Assembly: GCA_903891095.1 (NCBI GenBank)
Contig: CAITDI010000051.1
Coordinates: 1 to 64,000 of the forward strand
Reading direction: 5' to 3'
Origin: an uncultured bacterium
GTDB taxonomy: Bacteria; Planctomycetota; Phycisphaerae; Phycisphaerales; SM1A02
DNA length: 64,000 nucleotides
The notes below the pieces were generated by a model, which did not search any database, had not been told where the DNA came from, and worked only from the letters and a program-made list of their open reading frames with translations. This document shows, in pieces, positions 48,571-57,707 of the stretch (positions are counted from its first letter, which is position 1; the number at the start of each line of letters is the position of its first letter). A program made the translations under genes and the position numbers.

Positions 48571-49314
48571 ATGAAGACTGCAATGATCGCTTCCCTCGCC
48601 GGCCTCGCTCTCGCTGGTTCGGCCTCCGCAACCTTCGTTTCGTACCAGGTCGTCAAGACCTCGGCCACGAACAGCGGCATCGCGCTGGACGTCTACGTCC
48701 TCTACGCCCGCTTCGACGGCGCGACCGATACCGTTCTCAACGCTTACAACCTCGCCCTGACCGCGGGCAGCGCTGGTAGCAACGACGCCTACGGCGCCTT
48801 CTACCACAAGGACAACGCGACCTCGAACTCCGGAGTCCTCCAGAAGTCCTTCGGCACGTGGAGCCCGGGCGCGACTGGTTCGGCCACTGCCAACCGTCCG
48901 TTCGACTCGTACCTCACCATCGGTGGTCTCCCGACCGCGACCAACTCGTCGTCGGCTGACCCGTCGTGGAACTCCGGCGGCACCGGCGCTCACGCTGGTG
49001 GCGCCGCTGGCTGGACCCGCCCCGACCTCCTCAACAACGGCGTGATCGGTTGGTTCAACGGCTCCCCGCCGAACAACCAGGGCCGCGTTGGTCTCGCTGG
49101 CAACACCGCGACTGACGTCCGCCTCGGACAGTTCGTCGTCGACGCTGGCGCGAACGCCGGCACCTGGACCCTCACGACTGCCTACAACAACGGCGTCGCT
49201 GGCTCTGCGGTTCAGTTCGCCAACGGCAGCTTCAGCCTCGGTGGCGCCGTCCCGGCTCCGGGCGCGCTCGCCCTCCTCGGCCTCGCTGGCTTCGCCGGCC
49301 GTCGCCGCCGCTGA
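48571..49314 (+). CDS. Secreted protein with PAPG-type sorting tail, paralogue 2
   Basis: 247 residues, closely related to its neighbours. Signal peptide MKTAMIASLAGLALAGSASA, then TFVSYQVVKTSATNSGIALD, VLYARFDGATDTVLNAYNL, YHKDNATSNSGVLQKSFGTWS, NRPFDSYLTIGGLPTATNSS and QGRVGLAGNTATDVRLGQFV. It ends AVPAPGALALLGLAGFAGRRRR. It differs from paralogue 1 mainly in loop insertions (GTGAHAGGAAG). AGGAGAG gives a strong ribosome site, and a separate terminator follows, so each copy is its own transcription unit. Confidence 0.85.
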   Translation: MKTAMIASLAGLALAGSASATFVSYQVVKTSATNSGIALDVYVLYARFDGATDTVLNAYNLALTAGSAGSNDAYGAFYHKDNATSNSGVLQKSFGTWSPGATGSATANRPFDSYLTIGGLPTATNSSSADPSWNSGGTGAHAGGAAGWTRPDLLNNGVIGWFNGSPPNNQGRVGLAGNTATDVRLGQFVVDAGANAGTWTLTTAYNNGVAGSAVQFANGSFSLGGAVPAPGALALLGLAGFAGRRRR

Positions 49315-49354
49315 TTCAGACAACTGAATCAACGAGATTCTCTGAGAATCAAAT

Positions 49355-49392
49355 CCACCGCCGCGGCTCGTCCGCGGCGGTGGTCTTTTTAC
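49355..49392 (+). terminator. Terminator of paralogue 2
   Basis: Perfect 12-bp stem CCACCGCCGCGG (49355-49366) with complement at 49372-49383, CTCGT loop, then TCTTTTTAC. Confidence 0.92.
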
Positions 49393-49813
49393 TTCATGCG
49401 CCAGTGCGCATCAGCCGCAAGCCCTTCGAAGCACAAGAGTTGCCCAAGTCCTTTTCGCAAAAGCACTTGCACGCCGAGCCCGCCGCGAGCGGGACTTCCG
49501 CAGATTTCTCCGCCAACTCTCTGCGCAAAGCCTCGGTAATTTTGCCGAAATCGCCGCCGAGGCTGCTTGACTGCTTTAGGAATGGGGACATCTTCAACAG
49601 TGAGGGTTGTTCGTGCGTCGCAAGGCGCACCCGGCTCCGAGCAATCGGAACTGGATGAGTTCGCAATAAAGGGCGAACTCTTCGACGGGACATAGGGACT
49701 TGAGTTGGTGTCCACCAGCTCGGGTGTAGATGGAATCGTGACTCGCCGTCCAAGCGAGTCTTTTGTCCCCTGTGTGTCCCTGTCCCCTGTTCCCCATTGC
49801 AAGGAGTGAGTTT
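49393..49813 (+). other. Long leader region upstream of paralogue 3
   Basis: About 420 bases without a convincing gene. A hairpin GACTCG/CGAGTC (49740-49760) followed by TTTTGTCCCC looks like an attenuator 54 bases before the ATG. C-rich TGTCCC repeats lie between it and the ribosome site AAGGAG (49801-49806). Confidence 0.4.
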
Positions 49814-50512
49814 ATGAAGCTTATGGCTCTGGCCCTCGCCGCCGCTGTGTCTAGCGCGGCCTCCGCGACCTTTGTTGAGTACGTCACGGTCAAGACCTCG
49901 GCGACCAACAGCGGCGTCGCCCTCGACGTCTACGTCCTCTACGCGCGCTTCAACGGCGCGACCGACACCGTCCTCAACGCGTTCAACTTCAACGCTGTTG
50001 GCGGCGCCACGACGAACGGCTTCTACCACAAGGACAACGCGACCTCGAACTCCGGCGTCCTCCAGAAGACCTTTGGCACCTGGAATCCGGCCGCGACCGG
50101 TTCGGCCGCTGCCAACCGTCCGTTCGACTCGTACCTCACCATCGGCGGTCTCCCGAGCGGCACGAACACCAGCTCGGCTGACCCGTCGTGGAACGCTGCT
50201 GGCAGCGCTGGCTGGAACCGCCCCGACGTGCCGAGCGGCTACAACGTCGGTTGGTTCAACGGCTCCCCGCCGAACTTCCAGGGTCGCGTTGGCGGCGCTG
50301 GCAACACGGCCACCGACGTTCGCCTCGGCCAGTTCGTGGTTGACGCGGGCGCCAACATCGGCACCTTCAACCTGAAGATCGGCTACAACGACGGCGTCGC
50401 GGGTTCCGCGGTGCAGTTCGCTGAGACGACCTTCTCCCTCGGCGCCGTTCCGGCTCCGGGCGCGGTTGCCCTCCTCGGTCTCGCTGGCCTCGCTGGCCGT
50501 CGTCGCCGCTGA
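49814..50512 (+). CDS. Secreted protein with PAPG-type sorting tail, paralogue 3
   Basis: 232 residues from the ATG at 49814 (AAGGAG 7 bases upstream); the frame extends to 49763 but that part is not signal-like. Signal peptide MKLMALALAAAVSSAASA, then TFVEYVTVKTSATNSGVALD and the same domain as paralogue 2, ending AVPAPGAVALLGLAGLAGRRRR. The signal peptide is unlike those of the other two copies, while the mature part and tail are closest to paralogue 2, suggesting later duplication of these two. Confidence 0.85.
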   Translation: MKLMALALAAAVSSAASATFVEYVTVKTSATNSGVALDVYVLYARFNGATDTVLNAFNFNAVGGATTNGFYHKDNATSNSGVLQKTFGTWNPAATGSAAANRPFDSYLTIGGLPSGTNTSSADPSWNAAGSAGWNRPDVPSGYNVGWFNGSPPNFQGRVGGAGNTATDVRLGQFVVDAGANIGTFNLKIGYNDGVAGSAVQFAETTFSLGAVPAPGAVALLGLAGLAGRRRR

Positions 50513-50580
50513 GTTGAGCAATGACAGACGGTCGAGGTCGGGTTTCACCCGCCCGACACCGACCCCTCTAGGGGACCAAT

Positions 50581-50617
50581 CACCCGCCGCAGCTTGCCTG
50601 CGGCGGGTGTCTTTTTG
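50581..50617 (+). terminator. Terminator of paralogue 3
   Basis: Perfect 12-bp stem CACCCGCCGCAG (50581-50592) with complement at 50598-50609, CTTGC loop, then TCTTTTTGC. Confidence 0.92.
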
Positions 50618-50798
50618 CATTCGAACGCGGGCTCGATGGTGTATGGGACTCGGCTTCAGCCCACTCCTGGGCGCGCCGGGAAGTTTCTGAAAATCCGCAG
50701 AAAGAAGTCGTCCCCCTGCAGGATGCATATATCTTGAATCGGTACTCGACCGGGGCCGGCGAGTTGTTGGACATCCATTTCAGATCAGGAGAATCATT

Positions 50799-52232
50799 GT
50801 GAAAACGAGTCTGACTCTCGGCGGCTTGCTGCTCACCGGCACCGCGATCTTTGTTGGCCAGTTCCAGGCGACGGCCGTTCCCGGCACCGGCGGCGACGGC
50901 GGCACTGCTGCTGTTGGCCCTGACGTCATCGTCGGAGGTCTTCCCGACAACTCTCGCTACGCGCCCGGCACGTACAACGGCGTTGAGTACGCCGCGATGG
51001 CCTTCGGCACGACGAGCTGCAACATCGGCACCCAGCAGCTGCAGTGGCAGCCGAACCCGAGCAACCTTCACCCGACCATCCCGCAGAACGCGTACCGCAT
51101 CAAGAACGGCGCGATCGAACAGATCGGCCTCGGCTGGTGCAAGCATGGTTTCTGCGCGCTGCAGGAAACGCTTTGCGGAACTTGCACGCCGGCTGGCGCG
51201 GGCTGCCCGACGGTGCTTGGCATCGGTTGCTCCGATCCCTACACCTCGAGCCTGAACGGCGCGCAGTCTGACCTCAAGGGCCGTGGCCCGATCAACCCGT
51301 CGACGGGTGTGTTCTCCGGAACCTACACCGATCCGACTGCGCCGGCCACGCTTCCCGCGTCGCTCCGTGAGCGCGTCATGATCGCGCGCTCCGACCTCGA
51401 CCCCGCGCAGAATGCCGGCGCGATCTACATCGCTGAAGGCATGTACATCCACCAGCAGGACGCTGCCGCTGGCAACGACGACAACAACGCTTCCTATCGC
51501 GCGTTTACCGTCGGCGCCACGTGGTCGACCACGCTCGGCTACCCGATCACGCTCACCGGCGCGACCTTCCAGCAGCTGCCCGCGATCTTCGCGTGGCAGG
51601 CTTCGAATCCGACCGAAGTCAGCGTCAAGAGCTACGACGTGGCTGGCGACGGCCGCTTCATCATCGGCTTCCGCGTGTCGAACAACGGCAACGGCACCTG
51701 GCACTACGAGTACGCAGTGCACAACCTGAACTCGGATCGCGCCGGCGGTTCGTTCTCCGTGCCGATTCCGGCCGGCGTGAACGTGACCAACATCGGGTTC
51801 AAGTCGCCGAAGTACTTCAACGGCGAGGGTTACTCCAACGCGGCCTGGACTGCGACGCTGGCCAACGGCTCGCTGACCTGGGCTTGCGAGCCGAACACCA
51901 ACGCAAACGCCAACGCGCTCCGCTGGGCGACGCTCTACAACTTCCGCTTCGATGCCGATGTCGCTCCGCAGGCGAGCCTTGGCACCGCGACCCTTGGTCT
52001 GTGGAAGGACCCGACCGCGACCAGCACCGCCACCACGGCCACGCTGGGCGCGCAGGTCCCGGGCGTTCCGCCGCCGCCGCCGATCGTTGGCGACTACAAC
52101 CATGACGGTCTCGTGAACGCGACTGACCTCGCGACCCTGCTCAACGCGTGGGGTACTGCGGGTGGCGACCTGAACAGCGACGGCACGACCGATGCCTCCG
52201 ACCTCTCGACGCTGCTCAACAACTGGTCGTGA
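50799..52232 (+). CDS. Secreted protein with dockerin-like C-terminal repeats
   Basis: 477 residues from a GTG with AGGAG upstream. Signal-like start MKTSLTLGGLLLTGTAIFVG. The main part (residues 40-410) is a beta-rich domain with a Cys-rich patch (GWCKHGFCALQETLCGTCTP) and YHYEYAVHNLNSDRAGGSFSV-like strands; no family recognised. After a proline hinge (VPPPPPIVG) come two dockerin-like calcium loops: DYNHDGLVNATDLATLLNAW and DLNSDGTTDASDLSTLLNNW, which end the protein. In planctomycetes such tails mark exported proteins; whether they bind cohesins is unknown. A strong terminator follows. Confidence 0.82.
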   Translation: MKTSLTLGGLLLTGTAIFVGQFQATAVPGTGGDGGTAAVGPDVIVGGLPDNSRYAPGTYNGVEYAAMAFGTTSCNIGTQQLQWQPNPSNLHPTIPQNAYRIKNGAIEQIGLGWCKHGFCALQETLCGTCTPAGAGCPTVLGIGCSDPYTSSLNGAQSDLKGRGPINPSTGVFSGTYTDPTAPATLPASLRERVMIARSDLDPAQNAGAIYIAEGMYIHQQDAAAGNDDNNASYRAFTVGATWSTTLGYPITLTGATFQQLPAIFAWQASNPTEVSVKSYDVAGDGRFIIGFRVSNNGNGTWHYEYAVHNLNSDRAGGSFSVPIPAGVNVTNIGFKSPKYFNGEGYSNAAWTATLANGSLTWACEPNTNANANALRWATLYNFRFDADVAPQASLGTATLGLWKDPTATSTATTATLGAQVPGVPPPPPIVGDYNHDGLVNATDLATLLNAWGTAGGDLNSDGTTDASDLSTLLNNWS

Positions 52233-52254
52233 GACTGGTGAATCAAGATGATCA

Positions 52255-52287
52255 GGGAGGGGCCCTCGGGCCCCTCCCTTCTTTTTG
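52255..52287 (+). terminator. Terminator of the dockerin-tailed gene
   Basis: 10-bp stem GGGAGGGGCC (52255-52264) with complement at 52269-52278, CTCG loop, then TTCTTTTTG. Confidence 0.92.
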
Positions 52288-52292
52288 CCTGG

Positions 52293-54602
52293 ATGGCCGC
52301 CAACATGCTCTCGCCTTGCATCACGTTGCTGTGCTCGCTGCTGCTTTCGGCCTCGCCGAGCGCGCCGTCGCCACAACGCGTTGAGGGACTGCGGTCGTAC
52401 GTACTGCAGCCGATCGCGGTGCCCGCGGGGCTGCCCGAGCGCACCAACATCGCACTCGCGATCGACGGACGGACCGAGACACTGCGCCTCTTTCGCACGT
52501 CGATGCGATCGCCGACGGCGAAGCTGCTGCTCGACAAGGGCTCGGGCAAACTCGAGGAAGCACCGCTCCCGCCCGCGCACACCTATCGCGGAACGGTCGC
52601 GTCCAGCGGTGCGCGCGTGGCGGCGACGATCATCGACGGCAAGCTGTGGGCGATGATCGACGGTGCGGACGGCACCGTGTTCGTGCAGCCGGCGAGCGAG
52701 CTCCTCGCGGCGCGCGGCGTGACTGAGCACGTGGTGTATCGCCACTCCGACACGGTCCCCGCCGGCGACCACCATTGCGGCAACGACGAGATCAAGCTCG
52801 CGGAGCCCGACTGGATGCATGGAGTCCCGACCGACCCGCTGGCCGCGGGCGCTTCAGGCGTGCGACATGGCGGAGTCGCTGGCGGCGAAGGAGATGGAGG
52901 CGAGGGAGATGGCGGCGTCGCTGGCACGAGTCCGTTTGTCGCGGAGATCGCCTTCGACGCCGACTACGAGTTCTTCGTGCAGAACGGCTCGCTACCGAGC
53001 AGCACCGTGCTGGACATCGAGACGGTCATGAACAACGTCTCGCTCGTGTACGACCGCGACGCGAACATCTCGTATGAATACACCACGTTCGTCGTGCGCA
53101 CGACGGCGGCCGACCCGTACACGTCCACCGACATGAACACGCAGCTGTGCGAGTTCCGCACGCAGTGGAATGCCGCGCCGGAGAACCAGATCCAGCGTGA
53201 CGTAGCGCAGCTCTTCACCGGCAAGTCGATGAACGGCAGCGTGATCGGGCTCGCGTGGCTCGGCGTCGTGTGCAACCAGTCGGGAACAGCGTGCACGACA
53301 GCGGGCAACCTGGCGTACTCGTGCGTCGAGAGCCGCTTTACCACCATCGCGGACTACCGCACCGGACTGTCGGCGCATGAGATCGGACACAACTGGCAGG
53401 CGCAGCACTGCGATGCGGGCAACCCGTGCAACATCATGTGCTCGGTGATCAACGGGTGCCAAGGCACGACAGGCGCGAACCTCAAGTTCTCGACGTCGGA
53501 ACAGGCGCAGATCATCAACTATCGCAACACGGTGAGCTGCGACGCCGCGCTGCCGCCACCGATCGCGCTGCCGTTCGTCGACGGGTTCGACGCGAGCATC
53601 GCGGTGAACACGAACAACTGGACCTATGTGAAGGGCGCGGTGGTCACGACCGCCGCGGTCGGCGAGCCGAGCCCGACGCGGTCGCTCAATCTCGATGCGC
53701 TTGGCGCGCTTGAGTATGGCGACGACGAGGTGCGATCGAACTTCATGCTGCTCGGCGGGCTGGCGACGGCCACGGCGAGCTACGCGACCGAGCACATCGG
53801 CGTCGAGGCGGGCAAGCAGCTCGTCGTCGAGTACCTCAATGCATCGCTCGAGTGGGCGCCGCTCAACACCATCACGTCCAACGGGATCAACCAGTCGGGC
53901 TTTCAGCAGTGGTCGCACACGCTGCCTGCGGACGCGCTGCACAACAAGTTCAGGCTGCGATTCCGCGCGGCCGTCGACGCGCAGGATGACGACTGGTACA
54001 TCGACGACGTGCGCGTGGTCACCGTCGTGATCCCCGCCAACGACGAGTGCAGCGCCGCACCGATCGTGGGCGAGGGCGCGCATGTGTTCGACTCGACCAC
54101 CGCGACCGACAGCGCGACCGCGCTGCCTGCCAGTTGCGACGAGGGCGCGGGAACGGCGATGAAGCACGACCTCTGGTACCTCTATGTCCCGACCTGCTCG
54201 GGCAACGCCACGGCGTCGACTTGCGGAACTGCGGCGTTCGACACGCGCCTGTCGGCGTACCGATTGACATGTCCGCCGACAGGCTCGCTGATCGCGTGCA
54301 GCGACAACGCGTCGGGCTGCACCGCGGGAACGTCGAGCATGACGTTTCCCGTAGCCGCCGGCGCCGGCGTCCTGATCCGCGTCGGCGGCGCGACGACGGG
54401 CGGCTTTGGCGTGCTCAACCTGAGCTGCGTCGCTGTCGTGCCGTGCGATGCCGACCTCAACAGCGATCATGTGGTGAACTCGACGGACCTCTCCGAAATC
54501 CTCAACGCGTGGGACACGCCCAACGCCGACATCAACGGCGACGGCAACACCGACTCGGCGGATCTCGCCTTGTTGCTGAACGCGTGGGGCGCTTGCCCGT
54601 GA
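52293..54602 (+). CDS. Secreted metzincin-type metalloprotease with dockerin-like tail
   Basis: 769 residues. Signal peptide MLSPCITLLCSLLLSASPS (from the ATG at 52293 or 52305). A prodomain of about 180 residues precedes a catalytic domain with HEIGHNWQAQHC near residue 375 (HExxHxxxxxH) and CNIMCS as the Met-turn, both typical of reprolysin-like metzincins. Then a jelly-roll region (LPFVDGFDASIAVNTNNWTY), a Cys-rich domain, and a pair of dockerin-like loops (DADLNSDHVVNSTDLSEILN and DINGDGNTDSADLALLLNAW). It probably digests extracellular protein. The ATG lies 61 bases after the previous stop and just past the terminator. Confidence 0.88.
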   Translation: MAANMLSPCITLLCSLLLSASPSAPSPQRVEGLRSYVLQPIAVPAGLPERTNIALAIDGRTETLRLFRTSMRSPTAKLLLDKGSGKLEEAPLPPAHTYRGTVASSGARVAATIIDGKLWAMIDGADGTVFVQPASELLAARGVTEHVVYRHSDTVPAGDHHCGNDEIKLAEPDWMHGVPTDPLAAGASGVRHGGVAGGEGDGGEGDGGVAGTSPFVAEIAFDADYEFFVQNGSLPSSTVLDIETVMNNVSLVYDRDANISYEYTTFVVRTTAADPYTSTDMNTQLCEFRTQWNAAPENQIQRDVAQLFTGKSMNGSVIGLAWLGVVCNQSGTACTTAGNLAYSCVESRFTTIADYRTGLSAHEIGHNWQAQHCDAGNPCNIMCSVINGCQGTTGANLKFSTSEQAQIINYRNTVSCDAALPPPIALPFVDGFDASIAVNTNNWTYVKGAVVTTAAVGEPSPTRSLNLDALGALEYGDDEVRSNFMLLGGLATATASYATEHIGVEAGKQLVVEYLNASLEWAPLNTITSNGINQSGFQQWSHTLPADALHNKFRLRFRAAVDAQDDDWYIDDVRVVTVVIPANDECSAAPIVGEGAHVFDSTTATDSATALPASCDEGAGTAMKHDLWYLYVPTCSGNATASTCGTAAFDTRLSAYRLTCPPTGSLIACSDNASGCTAGTSSMTFPVAAGAGVLIRVGGATTGGFGVLNLSCVAVVPCDADLNSDHVVNSTDLSEILNAWDTPNADINGDGNTDSADLALLLNAWGACP

Positions 54603-54656
54603 GCGGGCGCAGCGGCAATTCTCGCTGGCGTGCACGCACGCGGGGCGCGTGCGAGA

Positions 54657-54662
54657 TATAAA
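54657..54662 (+). promoter_or_regulatory. -10 element of the DUF4190-like gene (near-leaderless)
   Basis: TATAAA ends 8 bases before the ATG at 54671; no ribosome site and no clear -35. Confidence 0.45.
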
Positions 54663-54670
54663 CCTTCGCG

Positions 54671-55471
54671 ATGGAGATCGACCCCGCGGACCCACCGCCG
54701 TTTCCCGTTCGACCTGCGAAGAGCAGGCTCGCGATGGCGTCGGCGGCGATGGGGCTTGCCGCACTGCCGCTCGTGTGCTGCGGCGCGGGGCTGTCGGGCG
54801 CGCTTGCCGTGCTGCTCGGCATGATGGCGCTCGAACGGATCCGCGCGTCGGGCGGAACACTGCGCGGCCGCGGATGGGCGTGGACGGGCATCGGCTCGGG
54901 CACCGTGACCGTGGCGCTTTCCATCGCTTGGATCTCCGCGGTCTCGCACCTGTGGGACACGTGGCTCCTGCAGCTCGACCGCGGCGTGCGCACGACGCTT
55001 GCCGCGACGGACGCAACCAGCGGCCAGACCGCGCTTTCGCTGTGGGGGCCGTCGCCGGGTGTCGTCGTCTCGGCCGGCGATGTGCTCGCCTACGCCAACG
55101 ACATCCGCGCGCGCTACGGCGAGTTCGAGTCGGTCAGCCTGCTCTCGCGCGACATCTCGCCGAGCCTGACGGGCGAACACATGCTGAGCTTCGTCGTGAA
55201 CTTTGACTTTGCGAACGGACGGCGTTCGGGCGTGGTCAACGCGCGCCTGAGGCAGACGCCGCTGACGACGGAGGAGCCACAGCTGACGTCGATGGCTTCG
55301 TGGGCGCCGTCGCTTGAGATCGCGTCGATCCTGATCAACGAACCTGACGTGGAGCGCGGGATGATCGTGTTCCCGAAGGCGACGCCCAAAACTACGCCAG
55401 CGGCAACGCCGGCGACAACGCCGGCGACCGCCGAAACGCCGATGAACAGCGCGGAGACGCAACAGCCATGA
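54671..55471 (+). CDS. DUF4190-like membrane protein
   Basis: 266 residues. Two membrane helices (about 22-50 and 70-95) with [35 protein letters not shown] between, the pattern of DUF4190 proteins. The outer part (100-240) is a soluble domain of unknown type; the end ([19 protein letters not shown]) is a Thr/Pro-rich linker. Its stop overlaps the murD ATG by four bases (ATGA), so it is cotranslated with a wall-synthesis enzyme. No function can be assigned. Confidence 0.75.
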   Translation: MEIDPADPPPFPVRPAKSRLAMASAAMGLAALPLVCCGAGLSGALAVLLGMMALERIRASGGTLRGRGWAWTGIGSGTVTVALSIAWISAVSHLWDTWLLQLDRGVRTTLAATDATSGQTALSLWGPSPGVVVSAGDVLAYANDIRARYGEFESVSLLSRDISPSLTGEHMLSFVVNFDFANGRRSGVVNARLRQTPLTTEEPQLTSMASWAPSLEIASILINEPDVERGMIVFPKATPKTTPAATPATTPATAETPMNSAETQQP

Positions 55472-56868
55472 CGACCGAAGCAACGATGTTCGCAGGCGCC
55501 CTACCCGACCTCCGCGGTCGCCGCGTGACGGTGATGGGCCTCGGCCAGTTCGGTGGCGGCGTCGGCGTGACCAAGTACCTCGTGTCGCGCGGCGCGCGCG
55601 TGACGCTCACCGACATCGAGCCAACGAAGAAGCTCGAGAAGCCGCTCGCGGAGCTCGTGTGCGAGATCGTCGACGGACAGGTGCAGTGCGTGCTCGGCGG
55701 GCATCGCCTGAGCGACTTCACCGACACGGACTTTGTCGTCGCCAATCCCGCGGTGCCGAAGCCGTGGGACAACAGGTTTCTCCAGGCCGCGCGCGATGCG
55801 GGCGTGCCGTTGCTGACGGAGATCGGGCTCACGATCGCGGAGCTGACCGCGCGCGGCGTGACCAACTTCGTGGGCGTGACGGGCAGCGCGGGCAAGAGCA
55901 CGACGAGCGCGATGCTTCGTGCGGCGCTCGATGACTCCGACACGGGCGGCCGCCGCGCGCACCTTGGCGGCAACATCGGCGGCTCGCTGCTGAACTGCCT
56001 GGATGAGGTCAAGCGTGATGATTTCGTCGTGCTCGAGCTCTCGAGCGCGATGCTGTATTGGCTCGGCGAGACGCTGCGCTGGTCGCCGCGGGTCGCGGTG
56101 CTGACGAACCTGCTTGCGAACCACATCGACTGGCATGGTTCGTTCGAGCACTACGCGCACTCGAAGTCGCTGCTCCGCGCGTTCGCGCCCGCGGATGCGC
56201 GATTCGTGACGGCGTTCGACGGCAGCCCTGCTGCGGAGCGCGCGATCGCGCTCGGCGCGCAGAACTGGTGGCGCAACCCGACCGCGCCAGCGTGCGCGCT
56301 GCCCGCGGTCGAGGAGATGACGACGCCGATCCCCGGCCGGCACAACAAGGCCAACGCTCGGCTCGCGCTTGAGGCGGCGGCTGCGGCGCACGCGGCCGCG
56401 GGGCTTGATCCCGCGAGGTCGCTCGCTGCGATGCGGGCGCGGATCGAGCGCTTTCCCGGGCTGCCGCATCGGCTGGCGTTTGTGCTTGAGGACGGCAACG
56501 GCGTGCGCTTCTACAACGACTCGAAGTCGACGACGCCTGAGGCGACGCTGCTGGCGATCGAGAGCTTCGAGGATCCCACGCGGATCCATCTCATCGCGGG
56601 CGGTTACGACAAGAAGGCGGATCTGACGCCGGTGAAGGCGCTCGCCGACACGCTCGCGGGCTTGTACGCGATTGGCGTAACGGAGCCGAAGCTCGTCGGC
56701 GGCGCACGGAGCGTCGGGTGCGGCGACCTCGCATCGGCGATGCGCGCGATTCGCGAGAAGGCGCGGCCTGGCGATGTCGTGCTGCTGTCGCCGGCGTGCG
56801 CGAGCTGGGACCAGTTCACCAACTACGAGCAACGCGGCGAGCTGTTTGCGAAGCTTGCGCGGGTTTGA
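55468..56868 (+). CDS. murD: UDP-N-acetylmuramoylalanine-D-glutamate ligase
   Basis: 466 residues. [19 protein letters not shown] is the N-terminal UDP-binding fold, [15 protein letters not shown] the ATP loop (Ala where most have Asn), [19 protein letters not shown] the metal/carbamylated-lysine region, and [20 protein letters not shown] and [11 protein letters not shown] the C-terminal ligase motifs. It adds D-glutamate to UDP-MurNAc-Ala. ATG overlaps the upstream stop (ATGA). It is separate from murG/ftsW by 10 kb. Confidence 0.93.
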   Translation: MTTEATMFAGALPDLRGRRVTVMGLGQFGGGVGVTKYLVSRGARVTLTDIEPTKKLEKPLAELVCEIVDGQVQCVLGGHRLSDFTDTDFVVANPAVPKPWDNRFLQAARDAGVPLLTEIGLTIAELTARGVTNFVGVTGSAGKSTTSAMLRAALDDSDTGGRRAHLGGNIGGSLLNCLDEVKRDDFVVLELSSAMLYWLGETLRWSPRVAVLTNLLANHIDWHGSFEHYAHSKSLLRAFAPADARFVTAFDGSPAAERAIALGAQNWWRNPTAPACALPAVEEMTTPIPGRHNKANARLALEAAAAAHAAAGLDPARSLAAMRARIERFPGLPHRLAFVLEDGNGVRFYNDSKSTTPEATLLAIESFEDPTRIHLIAGGYDKKADLTPVKALADTLAGLYAIGVTEPKLVGGARSVGCGDLASAMRAIREKARPGDVVLLSPACASWDQFTNYEQRGELFAKLARV

Positions 56869-56911
56869 TGGCGGTGGGTGAGGCGAAGGACGCGGCGTTC
56901 CGGATCACCAG

Positions 56912-57000
56912 CCGTCGGGGCCGAAGACTGAGGGTGGGTGTGAGGAGGCTCGAAGGCCGAGTCGACTTGGTTGTCGAGAGTCCGTACCCCCACCCGTTCA
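56912..57000. repeat. GTCGAC-type palindromic intergenic repeat, copy E
   Basis: The longest left arm: TCGGGGCCGAAGACTGAGGG, then TGGGTGTGAGGAGGCTCGAA, GGCCGAGTCGACTTGG and GAGAGTCCGTACCCCCACCC. It shows that one complete element is a long inverted repeat of about 90-100 bases. Confidence 0.75.
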
Positions 57001-57040
57001 GGTGGTCGAGGACCGTTGCCACATCAACCGACAGGGCTGA

Positions 57041-57085
57041 GGACTGAGGGTGGGCGTGAGGAGACTCGAAGGTCGAGTCGGAACC
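57041..57085. repeat. GTCGAC-type palindromic intergenic repeat, half copy F
   Basis: GGACTGAGGGTGGGCGTGAG then GAGACTCGAAGGTCGAGTCG: only the left arm is present, directly after copy E. Confidence 0.65.
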
Positions 57086-57098
57086 TCGCGCTTTCGGC

Positions 57099-57590
57099 TT
57101 ACTCGTAGAACTTCGTGCGCTTCGGGAGCTCGCCGCCTTGCGGCGTCCACCACGCGGGGTGCTGCGCGCCGGTGTCGACGCGATCCTCGTAGCTCGCGGG
57201 CGCTTCGCGCCATTCGGGCGACGCGCGCACGGTGTAGTCGATGCGGCGGCAACCGACCGGCGGAACGGTGAGCATGTTGGTCAGGCGACCGGTGCTCGTG
57301 CCGTTGTCCCAGATCGAGTAGACCATGCGGTCCGGGCGCTCGACCGGGTCGTCGCCCTCGCCTTCGAGGAAGTTCATCGTGAGCTGCTTGCCCGCGGGGA
57401 TCTCGAGCTTGAAGAACGGCTGCTCGGTGCGGGTATCGATTAGGGTGATCGTGACCGGCTTCATCTCGGTCGACTCATAGGTGTAGCCGTTGCCCGTGTA
57501 GGGCGACCAGGCGCCGCGGGGGCCGTAGCAGCCGGCGAGGGCGATGGTCGAGGCGACGATGAGCGAGAGCGAAGAGATGGTGCGCTTCAT
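57099..57590 (-). CDS. Lipoprotein of unknown function
   Basis: 163 residues. Signal peptide SSLSLIVASTIALAGCYG with a clear lipobox LAGC (Cys at about residue 21). The mature part has VTITLIDTRTEQPFFKLEIPAGKQLTMNF and DPVERPDRMVYSIWDNGTSTGRL, consistent with a small beta sandwich, and ends with a charged tail. No family recognised. It is divergent from ispF; the start is the ATG at 57590. Confidence 0.78.
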   Translation of the reverse strand: MKRTISSLSLIVASTIALAGCYGPRGAWSPYTGNGYTYESTEMKPVTITLIDTRTEQPFFKLEIPAGKQLTMNFLEGEGDDPVERPDRMVYSIWDNGTSTGRLTNMLTVPPVGCRRIDYTVRASPEWREAPASYEDRVDTGAQHPAWWTPQGGELPKRTKFYE

Positions 57591-57693
57591 GATGGGAGTT
57601 CTTTCGTGCGCTCCGTTTAGGGAGGTGGGGTGGTATCGGCCGAGTTGGGGGCAGGCCTTCGGGATTTCGTAGGCAGCGGACCCGTGTTTTGGC

Positions 57694-57699
57694 GACAAT
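57694..57699 (+). promoter_or_regulatory. -10-like element of ispF (near-leaderless)
   Basis: GACAAT ends 8 bases before the ATG at 57708; no ribosome site between. Weak on its own, but the position matches other genes in the window. Confidence 0.3.
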
Positions 57700-57707
57700 G
57701 TTCGACC

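Noticed and set aside
49380-49658. Possible 92-residue gene between paralogues 2 and 3
   Set aside because: It starts inside the terminator, has no ribosome site and no conserved pattern.
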